A DNA stretch of 6,698 bases, taken from Acidobacteriota bacterium. Lineage in GTDB: Bacteria > Acidobacteriota > Terriglobia > Terriglobales > Acidobacteriaceae. This document shows positions 1 through 5,166 of the stretch, one piece after another. The notes beneath the pieces were generated by a model. That model had not been told where the DNA came from. It was given only the letters and a program-made list of their open reading frames with translations, and searched no databases. The position numbers and the translations under genes were made by a program. Each line of letters opens with the position of its first letter. The stretch's first letter is position 1. The DNA lies in assembly GCA_021811745.1 (NCBI GenBank), contig JAJZNH010000462.1:1-6698 (forward strand). Direction: 5' to 3'.

Positions 1-135
1 TGCGCATATGCGGAGGACATCAAACAGGTGAACGACGCAAATAGGAAGACCTGCACCCGATACCATCCGATTCGGCTCGCGAATCGATTCCAGGGGCAGC
101 GCGTTTTGTTTCCCGGCTTCACTTATAACCTCTAG
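1..135 (+). CDS. Possible 3' end of an unidentified gene
   Basis: One plus frame stays open from the left edge for 44 codons and ends at TAG (133-135). The other two plus frames close within the first 45 bases. Third codon positions are mostly G or C, as expected for a real gene in GC-rich DNA, and a strong GC hairpin starts 20 bases after the stop, as a terminator would. The visible tail is polar and basic and ends in an aromatic stretch (VLFPGFTYNL); I recognise no family. One minus frame is also open over the same bases and contains an in-frame ATG, so the strand is not certain. The call rests on openness, codon bias and the hairpin only. Confidence 0.3.
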   Translation, partial: CAYAEDIKQVNDANRKTCTRYHPIRLANRFQGQRVLFPGFTYNL

Positions 136-154
136 ATTGGGTTCGAAGAGTGAA

Positions 155-175
155 CCGCTCGTAAACGACGAGCGG
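155..175 (+). terminator. GC-rich hairpin, likely terminator without a U-tract
   Basis: CCGCTCGT (155-162) and ACGAGCGG (168-175) form a perfect 8-bp stem around a 5-base AAACG loop. It lies 20 bases after the TAG that closes the possible leftmost gene and before the convergent minus-strand gene. There is no T-run after it on the plus strand, so if it terminates transcription it is not a classical intrinsic terminator. A smaller flanking dyad (GGTTC/GAACC, about 140-155) abuts it. Confidence 0.45.
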
Positions 176-195
176 ACCGTGCTGAATACGTACAT

Positions 196-225
196 CTGCC
201 GCCTGATGCGGCGGTTGCGGCGTTT
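196..225 (+). terminator. Second hairpin with short T-tract downstream
   Basis: CTGCCGC (196-202) pairs with GCGGCGG (208-214), one G-T wobble included, around the loop CTGAT. It is followed by TTGCGGCG and a short TTTT run (222-225). Together with the hairpin at 155-175 it makes a tandem pair between two convergently oriented reading frames, which is where stacked terminators are expected. The T-tract is short and about 8 bases from the stem, so the call is tentative. Confidence 0.3.
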
Positions 226-263
226 TCGTCAACACTGTCAGGCGTGCTTCAGCAAAGCCCAGT

Positions 264-572
264 CTACCGGGCCCCTCGCTGGTGCCCGGAACGCCGACTG
301 TGCGGCGTCCGGTTTGTTTTAAGCAGCGCCAACTCCGCGCTCAGTTGCTCCACTTTTTGCTTCAACTCTTCCATTTTTGCGGAATTTTCACCGACGCTCA
401 AGGCCAAAGATCTCTCCTGCTCTGCATGATTCATGAAGCTGTAGATCGCCTTTCGCGCAAGGTCGGAAATACTGCGCGAGCCGTTTTGGGCACAAAACTG
501 CTCTACGGCTGAATATTCTTCCTCGCTGAGGCGGACACCAATTGTGCGTGCGCGGGGGATCAGTACTGCCAT
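264..572 (-). CDS. Ribbon-helix-helix DNA-binding protein with C-terminal coiled coil
   Basis: This 102-residue protein reads as a small transcriptional regulator of the ribbon-helix-helix (Arc/MetJ/CopG) superfamily. Residues 9-16 (RTIGVRLS) fit the DNA-contacting beta strand, residues 17-31 the first helix, and residues 33-47 (RSISDLARKAIYSFM) the turn and second helix, with the usual S-x-S-D-L-x-R-x-A pattern. Residues 67-85 form a regular heptad series (M67, L70, V74, L77, L81, L84), a coiled coil that would add an oligomerisation surface. The last 15 residues are basic and low-complexity and are encoded over two hairpins. The ATG at 572 precedes the RHH strand at the expected distance, but no clear Shine-Dalgarno is visible. 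It stands alone and its target is unknown; antitoxin-like or autoregulatory roles are possible, but no toxin partner is adjacent. It resembles short proteins I associate with Acidobacteriota. Confidence 0.8.
   Translation of the reverse strand: MAVLIPRARTIGVRLSEEEYSAVEQFCAQNGSRSISDLARKAIYSFMNHAEQERSLALSVGENSAKMEELKQKVEQLSAELALLKTNRTPHSRRSGHQRGAR
267..308. repeat. Two adjacent perfect 6-bp hairpins overlapping the regulator's 3' end
   Basis: CCGGGC (267-272) pairs with GCCCGG (284-289). Directly beside it ACGCCG (291-296) pairs with CGGCGT (303-308), followed on the plus strand by a T-rich stretch containing TTTGTTTT (314-321). Both stems lie inside the last codons of the minus-strand regulator. 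The second could act as a plus-strand terminator; on the minus strand neither is followed by a T-run. Confidence 0.35.
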
Positions 573-662
573 GGGACACTCGTATTTGAAAAGAGCGGGA
601 AGAGTGGATTTTGATGCGAATGAGGAACGATAAATGCTCAGGCTAGAGATCGGCAGGCTTCG

Positions 663-688
663 CCCCCCTCGGTCCCAGGGGGGGGGGG
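663..688. repeat. C6/G11 homopolymer hairpin
   Basis: A run of six C (663-668) is followed after nine bases by a run of eleven G (678-688). The two can pair into a GC-only stem. Long G runs slip during replication, so this tract may vary in length, and it is also a common site of assembly error. It is about 100 bases upstream of the regulator start at 572, outside any supported gene. Confidence 0.6.
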
Positions 689-1137
689 ATCGAGTAGTGA
701 GACCGCCGCACTCGAAACACTGCTTTGGGAAAGCGTGTCCGACGCAACCGCTTTACGGTCTGGTATTTGATTTACGGCAAAGTTGCTTGTCCCGAGCTTG
801 AGGCAATGCTCTAAGATCAGCACCTTCACCATACCATGAATGAAAGCAGGAGACAACGAAAACCATAACTTTTGTCAAACATTTGTGAGCTTTAATCGGC
901 GCAAAATTGTCCTTTAGGTCTGGCATTCCGTATCGGCTGGCGATACTGGGGTGCAAGCATTCAGAACGGCATCGCGATCTGTCGTTGAGCAGTGATCTTC
1001 CAGTTCGGTCCTGGAACGCAGGTGCATTCATCCAAGTCATGACCCGAAGCGATCCGCTGATCGCCTTTGATCATGCGTCGCATGCAGCGAATCTGAACCA
1101 AGTCCTTGAGTGGCTATTCTTGGGGAGGGTTTCAGCA

Positions 1138-1201
1138 ACTTGCCTTCGCCATTTCCTTCCTCGTCATCACGCTCGGAAGGTGGACGGGGGGAGAGGCAAG
1201 T
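1138..1201. repeat. Nested long-range inverted repeat
   Basis: ACTTGCCT (1138-1145) and AGGCAAGT (1194-1201) are a perfect 8-bp inverted repeat. Inside it CCTTCC (1155-1160) and GGAAGG (1175-1180) form a second perfect stem with a 14-base loop. The two stems are compatible with one elongated hairpin with internal loops. No supported gene covers it; it may be part of an untranslated RNA or a remnant of a mobile palindromic element. Confidence 0.35.
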
Positions 1202-1344
1202 GGATGGTGAAGGCAGTTGGCGCATCCGCGCAGGTCAGGTGAATAGAACCTGCGGCACTTTCGTTGCCGGCCGTGGCTGCTGGCTTCTATGCGAAGTCGT
1301 GCGCACAATCTCGTGGCGTGGCCACTGTGCCATGCTTGATCCCT

Positions 1345-1665
1345 TTACGGGGAATGGCGGTCCGAATAGACAGGCGAACCGGTCTCCTTGCTTCTTCGCC
1401 GGAGGAGTTCATGGAGGACGTGTTTGGTCAACACGCCACTGCATCGGAAACGGGCTCCCTTCTTTATCAGCTCCCAAAGGGCCCTTTCCCCCTCCTCGCT
1501 GATGGCCGTTACGTTCCTGAGATCGACCTCTAGCCGCCGGCCGCAGAGTCCCGAGTTTGCGGCGCTCCAAGCCGCTCCTAGCTCTTCGATCCAGGGCGCC
1601 ATCGCCTTGCCCTCCAGAACCACGCTGCGGCGCTTTGGGCTGTCATGGACGGATATTTTCAGCAC
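1345..1665 (-). CDS. Short stand-alone STAS-domain protein
   Basis: I place the start at GTG (1665-1663), not at the more upstream ATG (1722), because AGGAGG lies exactly 7 bases before it. This gives 106 residues beginning with LKISVHD. The protein reads as a single STAS (SpoIIAA/anti-sigma antagonist-like) fold: a first strand at about residues 1-8, a strand with the turn VVLEGK (15-20), a helix from 24-36, a buried strand LEVDLRNVTAI (45-55), then the loop and helix SEEGERALWELIKKG (56-70). In SpoIIAA-type proteins the loop before that helix carries the phosphorylated serine in a D-S-S-G motif. Here the equivalent residues are S56-E57-E58-G59, so kinase control looks absent and a fixed acidic state is possible. 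It is a single gene, divergent from the operon at 2024. Similar proteins occur in Acidobacteriota, mostly of unknown role. Confidence 0.7.
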   Translation of the reverse strand: MLKISVHDSPKRRSVVLEGKAMAPWIEELGAAWSAANSGLCGRRLEVDLRNVTAISEEGERALWELIKKGARFRCSGVLTKHVLHELLRRRSKETGSPVYSDRHSP

Positions 1666-1672
1666 ACATTTC

Positions 1673-1678
1673 CCTCCT
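1673..1678 (-). promoter_or_regulatory. Shine-Dalgarno that fixes the STAS start
   Basis: AGGAGG on the minus strand is 7 bases before GTG at 1665. The upstream in-frame ATG at 1722 would add 19 basic residues (with RFPRSRGGK) that do not fit the STAS fold, and it has no comparable site. Confidence 0.75.
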
Positions 1679-1744
1679 CTGGACCTGGGGAATCGGGCAG
1701 TTTGAATTGGGCGCAGCTTCAAGGGCGAAGTCCTGGACTCATTT

Positions 1745-1775
1745 TGCGTGCTTTACTTGGGGACCCAAGCACGCA
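1745..1775. promoter_or_regulatory. 31-base compound dyad in the divergent spacer
   Basis: TGCGTG (1745-1750) pairs with CACGCA (1770-1775), and inside it CTTGGG (1756-1761) pairs with CCCAAG (1764-1769) with only GA between. The result is a 12-bp hairpin with a 5-base one-sided bulge. The left arm can instead pair as TGCGTGCTT with AAGCACGCA (9 bp, perfect), so two exclusive folds share AAG. It is about 80 bases upstream of the STAS start and 250 bases upstream of the operon, so it could be an operator or part of the STAS leader RNA. Confidence 0.5.
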
Positions 1776-1987
1776 TCTTCAGGCTGATCCCAGGTCTGGA
1801 AGCTGCAATATCGGTGCCATCGTGGCTCTTATGGTTCCCGATGAATTCGCGCAGGAATCTCTGAAATTCGGAAACAAGTTGCCGAGATTGTCGAGTTGGT
1901 TCTGTTCCCCGCGCATCGACGTTTTCGTCATTCGACGCCGGCTCTGCGGATAGTTCAGAGAAACCGCGGCTTCCGGACGAGGCAGTT

Positions 1988-2003
1988 TGGCAAGTGACGT
2001 GCC
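1988..2003 (+). promoter_or_regulatory. Sigma-54-like -24/-12 element upstream of the operon
   Basis: TGGCAAG-N4-GTGCC matches 9 of the 12 defined positions of the sigma-54 consensus TGGCACG-N4-TTGCW, with the required GG (1989-1990), 10-base spacer and GC (2001-2002). Transcription would begin near 2014, about 10 bases before the first ATG of the operon. The same bases also form a GGCA-N7-TGCC dyad, so an operator is an alternative. One match of this quality can arise by chance in GC-rich DNA, and no sigma-54 activator gene is in the window. Confidence 0.25.
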
Positions 2004-2023
2004 TCACAGACCCATAAACACCG

Positions 2024-3898
2024 ATGGGAGACAGTAAAGTCAATATCTATAGCAGTCTTGGCCTCGCAGCATCTGGCGAGGAGGTGGAAAAGTACACGGA
2101 GCTGCCGTGCGTCTTGGAGATAGAGAGCAAGATGTCGCCGCCGTCCCCACAACTCGCTTCCGATTTGTGCGAGAAAAGCTCCGAGAAGACGGCGAGTTCT
2201 CTCCACCGCCCGTTGCGGCCGCCGGAACTTCCGTTTACCGCAGAAGAACGCGGCCGCGCAACCATACTCTTTGGTGGACTCACATGGAAGCACGAACGGC
2301 TCATCGAAGGATTGTTGCGGGGGGCCGGATATCGCTGCCAGCGGCTGCCGGAGACTGACCGCGCCGCACATGAACTTGGGCGCGAGTTCTGCGCCAGCGG
2401 GATGTGCAACCCGGTTTATTTCACGGTGGGTAATCTGATTCGGTATCTGCGCGGTCTTGAACAGACCGGGTTGCCGCGCGACGAAATTGTTCGCAACTAT
2501 GTATATTTCACGGCCGCCTGCGGGGGGCCGTGCAGGTTCGGGATGTACGAGTCAGAGTTTCGCTCAGCGCTAAATGCCGCCGGCTACTATGGCTTCCGCA
2601 TTCTCTCATTTTCTCAGGACAAGGGCATCCTTGCTTCAACCGGGCACAGCGGAATGGTGTTCACCGTGGACTTCGGGATGAATGCGCTGCACGCCTTTAT
2701 CCTGGGCGACCTGCTCCATGCCCTCCAGCATCAACTACGTCCGTTTGAGCTGCAGCCCGGCGCAGTGGAAAAGTCCATTGCTGCCGCAGCGGATGCCATC
2801 GCGGCGCATTTCGAGCATCATCGTGGATTCCAACTGAGCAGTTTGCTTCCGGCTGCTCTGCTCCCGGATCAAGAATCGGCCTGGTACTTCGTTCCCAACA
2901 GGCTCGGCAAGATCCTTTTGCATCTGCGGGGTCATGCGTTGCGGCCTGTTCTGACAGAGGTGCGCGAGGCGCTCAAGAAGGTGGAGGTGGACTGGCTGCG
3001 CGTGCGGCCGGTGGTCAAGGTGATTGGCGAGTTCTGGGCGCAGATGACCGAAAGCGATGGAAATTTCCGCATGCTGGAGTTTCTTGAGAATGAAGGCGCG
3101 GAGGTCTCGGTGGAACCCATCAGCGCCTGGCTGCTGTATCTGCTGCATCAGAGAAAGGCGGCCAGCATCCGCAGTTTCCAGATGGCCGCACATGTTGCGC
3201 CGTGGAGATCGCCCGCGAACGCGCTTAGCGCGAGGACGGCGGCGCTGCTGAAATGGGCGGCCTTCAGTGCGGGGGAGCGGATTTACCGGCGGCACTTTCA
3301 GCGGCTGGCCGGGATGCTGGGCGGGCAGAACCAGCTTCCCGTTTCGCAGAAGGCGCTGTCTGAGCTGGCTGCGCCGTGGTACGACACTTCACTGCGCGGA
3401 GGCGAGGGGCACCTTGAGGTCGCGAAGACGCTCTATTACACGCGCAACCATCGTTGCCATCTTGTGCTGGCGCTGAAGCCGTTTGGATGTCTGCCTTCCA
3501 CGCAGTCAGACGCGGTGCAGGCCTGCCTCGTGGAGCGGTTCGCTGAGGCGAACTTTCTGCCTATCGAAACCTCGGCCGAGGGAGAGATCCACGCCTACAG
3601 CCGCGTACAGATGGCGCTTTCTGAAGCGCGCGTACAAGCTGCGGCTGAGTTCGAGCGCGCCGTCGAGTCGGCGCATCATTCGCTGGACGAGATCCGGAGC
3701 TTTGTGGCCGGACAGCCCGCGCTGCGTCACCCGCTCTGCTCGATTCCGCGGCATGATGGCGTCGCTTCCACCGCCGCCAATTTTCTTTTGTACGCGGACC
3801 GCCTGATGACGGCCGAGGGTGGAGGCTCGCACGCGCGGACCGGCTTCCCAGTGACGGATATAAACCGCTTGAACTCCAGAGAGGAGATGCAACCATGA
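2024..3898 (+). CDS. COG3581-type protein (2-hydroxyacyl-CoA dehydratase/activase-related, DUF2229 and HgdB-like)
   Basis: This 624-residue protein belongs, by motif, to the family related to the C-terminal part of large acyl-CoA dehydratase activases; such proteins are thought to bind iron-sulfur clusters and accept electrons from HgdC-type ATPases. After a roughly 75-residue variable N-terminus come FGGLTWKHERLIEG (83-96), a first cysteine pair (C123, C128) in a CNPVYFTVGNLI context, and CGGPCRFGMY (166-175), typical of the family and a likely Fe-S ligand set. These are followed by a conserved GMNALHAFILGDLLHAL block (218-234), a WLRVRPVVKVIGEFWAQ block (324-340) starting a second Rossmann-like half, and KPFGCLPS (485-492) with FLPIETSAEGE (511-521), the HgdB-like cysteine loop and strand. 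No membrane segments or signal peptide are seen, so it is cytosolic. The ATG at 2024 has no Shine-Dalgarno and follows an in-frame stop (2015-2017). ATG 2132 (Met37, GGAG 12 bases upstream) is a credible alternative start. Its stop overlaps the radical SAM start. Confidence 0.8.
   Translation: MGDSKVNIYSSLGLAASGEEVEKYTELPCVLEIESKMSPPSPQLASDLCEKSSEKTASSLHRPLRPPELPFTAEERGRATILFGGLTWKHERLIEGLLRGAGYRCQRLPETDRAAHELGREFCASGMCNPVYFTVGNLIRYLRGLEQTGLPRDEIVRNYVYFTAACGGPCRFGMYESEFRSALNAAGYYGFRILSFSQDKGILASTGHSGMVFTVDFGMNALHAFILGDLLHALQHQLRPFELQPGAVEKSIAAAADAIAAHFEHHRGFQLSSLLPAALLPDQESAWYFVPNRLGKILLHLRGHALRPVLTEVREALKKVEVDWLRVRPVVKVIGEFWAQMTESDGNFRMLEFLENEGAEVSVEPISAWLLYLLHQRKAASIRSFQMAAHVAPWRSPANALSARTAALLKWAAFSAGERIYRRHFQRLAGMLGGQNQLPVSQKALSELAAPWYDTSLRGGEGHLEVAKTLYYTRNHRCHLVLALKPFGCLPSTQSDAVQACLVERFAEANFLPIETSAEGEIHAYSRVQMALSEARVQAAAEFERAVESAHHSLDEIRSFVAGQPALRHPLCSIPRHDGVASTAANFLLYADRLMTAEGGGSHARTGFPVTDINRLNSREEMQP
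3882..3886 (+). promoter_or_regulatory. Shine-Dalgarno of the radical SAM gene, inside the preceding gene
   Basis: AGGAG lies 8 bases before ATG 3895, within the last codons of the COG3581-type gene. The ATGA overlap (3895-3898) joins this start to the preceding TGA stop, so the two proteins are probably translationally coupled. Confidence 0.75.
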
Positions 3899-5160
3899 GC
3901 GATCTTCCATCGTTTCGTCTGAGTACCGTTGCCAACGAACAGCTCATGAGCGGTATGCGCTCTGCGGTTCCACCGCCTCCCGGAGGAGTACCGCAGACGC
4001 TGCCCCAACCGCTCTTTCCCGACCGCCCGGAATTATACGAAGCCCCAGACGAAGATTACTTTCCAAAAAACGGAAGGCGCCACTGGACCGTTCCGCACAT
4101 CTGGCGCTCCATGCAGGGCTGGATGTTTCCTTATTTCCGTTCCCGCTTGCTGCCGGGCGAGTTTCATCCCATCATCTCCTACCTGTTCAGCGAGTCGAAA
4201 TGCAATCTGGACTGCCACTACTGCTGGGCCTACGACAACCGCGTGAAGGGAATGACGGAGGACATTGCCAAACGCTCCATCGACTGGCTGCACTCGACTA
4301 CTTGCCGCGTGCTCGCGCTGATGGGCGGCGAGGTGCTTCTGCGTCCCGGCTTTGTCCACAAGATTACGTACTACGCGGCCAAGAAGGGCTTCTGGGTCTA
4401 TCTGCCGACGAATGGACGCCTCATGCGGCCGGAGGTGATCGATCGGCTGGCCGACGCCGGGGTGGCCAGCGTGAATCTCGCCGTGGATGCATGGGACCTG
4501 AAGCCCGGACTGCCGAAGGCCATGCAGCCCATCCGCACTTACTTCGACCATCTGATCCGCAAGCAATATAAGTACGGCTGCTCGGTGTTCCTCAACATCA
4601 ATATCTGCCGCAACAATCTCGACGACGTGCGGCAGTTGACGGAGCTGGCCCACGACTCCGGCATCGCGACCGATTACCACATCTGCGAGACGCCGATGAT
4701 GGAACACAGCGAGTTCCGGCACTTCGAGAATAACCCGGTATTCATTCGCCCCGAGGACCACCCCGCCATCGGAGAGTTGATCGACTGGCTGATTGACAAG
4801 CAGAACAGCGGCTGGCAGATGGTGAATTCCGTGCAGCGGCTGGAGGAGATGAAGAAATTCATTGAGGAGAAGCTGGATAGCTGGGGCTGCCGCGCGGGCC
4901 AGAACAGCATCATCATCCGCACCGACGGCACGCTGGCGCCCTGCTTTCCCATGTACTCGGCCACGCACGATTGGGGCGCCATCGAGGCCCCAAAGATGCA
5001 GCGCGAGGAACTGTGCGCGATGAAGGCCGACTGCGAATCGAACTGCTTCTCCACGCTCAATCACATCCTCGCCTTCTGCTACAACGACACGCGCGTCATC
5101 CGCTGGGTGCTGAAACAGGCTATGCGCGGCTTCCAGGGCGTGAGCGGCAACATGGAGTAG
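3895..5160 (+). CDS. Radical SAM enzyme with Cys-rich SPASM-like C-terminus
   Basis: This 421-residue protein has the radical SAM signature CNLDCHYC (C103, C107, C110), which holds the [4Fe-4S] cluster that cleaves S-adenosylmethionine. A GGE motif (144-146) and a TNG motif (172-174) follow at the usual distances and fit the SAM-binding strands of the partial TIM barrel. The tail holds six cysteines (C332, C350, C374, C380, C384, C395) arranged as CxAG...RTDGTLAPC...W...C-x5-C-x3-C. This resembles the SPASM/twitch auxiliary-cluster domains of peptide-, cofactor- or carbohydrate-modifying members. The first 90 residues are a Pro-rich, then aromatic extension that sits before the barrel. No precursor peptide gene is adjacent, so the substrate is not indicated. 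Its place between a COG3581 protein and an HgdC-type ATPase suggests it works with them, perhaps receiving low-potential electrons. The family call is firm; the reaction is unknown. Confidence 0.92.
   Translation: MSDLPSFRLSTVANEQLMSGMRSAVPPPPGGVPQTLPQPLFPDRPELYEAPDEDYFPKNGRRHWTVPHIWRSMQGWMFPYFRSRLLPGEFHPIISYLFSESKCNLDCHYCWAYDNRVKGMTEDIAKRSIDWLHSTTCRVLALMGGEVLLRPGFVHKITYYAAKKGFWVYLPTNGRLMRPEVIDRLADAGVASVNLAVDAWDLKPGLPKAMQPIRTYFDHLIRKQYKYGCSVFLNINICRNNLDDVRQLTELAHDSGIATDYHICETPMMEHSEFRHFENNPVFIRPEDHPAIGELIDWLIDKQNSGWQMVNSVQRLEEMKKFIEEKLDSWGCRAGQNSIIIRTDGTLAPCFPMYSATHDWGAIEAPKMQREELCAMKADCESNCFSTLNHILAFCYNDTRVIRWVLKQAMRGFQGVSGNME
5154..5157 (+). promoter_or_regulatory. GGAG site for the ATPase gene, ending at the radical SAM stop
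   Basis: GGAG directly precedes the TAG stop (5158-5160) and is 9 bases before ATG 5167 or 6 bases before the in-frame GTG 5164. Either codon could start the next gene; I prefer ATG. The placement implies coupled translation with the radical SAM gene. Confidence 0.55.
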
Positions 5161-5166
5161 CTGGTG

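Larger units (their letters stand above)
573..1344. other. Gene-poor stretch rich in short perfect inverted repeats
   Basis: I find no gene here that I can support: the open frames are short, of odd composition, overlap one another on both strands and lack good ribosome binding sites. The stretch does hold many perfect dyads: TCGAGT/ACTCGA (690-715), GCTTT/AAAGC (722-734), GTATCG/CGATAC (930-946), ATCGCGAT (971-978), TTCCAG/CTGGAA (998-1016), GCGATC/GATCGC (1049-1064), CATGCG/CGCATG (1072-1084), CGCAGGT/ACCTGCG (1229-1254) and GTGGCCAC (1318-1325). The heptamer TTTACGG occurs at 752, 771 and 1344. It could hold a decayed gene, an untranslated RNA or regulator sites; none is proven. Confidence 0.5.

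Noticed and set aside
139..148. GGTTCGAA sequence resembling a tRNA T-loop
   Set aside because: No acceptor, D or anticodon stems can be built around it; it is better explained as part of the small dyad next to the 155-175 hairpin.
776..790. GGCAAAGTTGC as a second sigma-54-like site
   Set aside because: The GG to GC spacing is 7 instead of 10 bases and no supported gene lies downstream.
907..1242. 111-codon plus-strand frame, with a competing minus frame at 753-1040
   Set aside because: No clear start site, no family resemblance, odd residue composition and an overlapping frame on the other strand. A decayed gene cannot be excluded.
1110..1533. Two plus-strand frames of 130 and 89 codons
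   Set aside because: Low-complexity Ser/Gly/Arg content, overlap with the STAS gene on the other strand and no motif.
1753..2043. 96-codon minus-strand frame upstream of the STAS gene
   Set aside because: It overlaps the operon start, matches no family I know and has no convincing ribosome binding site. Its last codons coincide with the compound dyad, so a regulatory reading is more economical.
4033..5064. 343-codon open frame on the minus strand
   Set aside because: It is antisense to the radical SAM gene, whose motifs and start site are clear. The translation is His/Val/Ala-rich with no recognisable motif, a typical shadow of GC-rich coding DNA.
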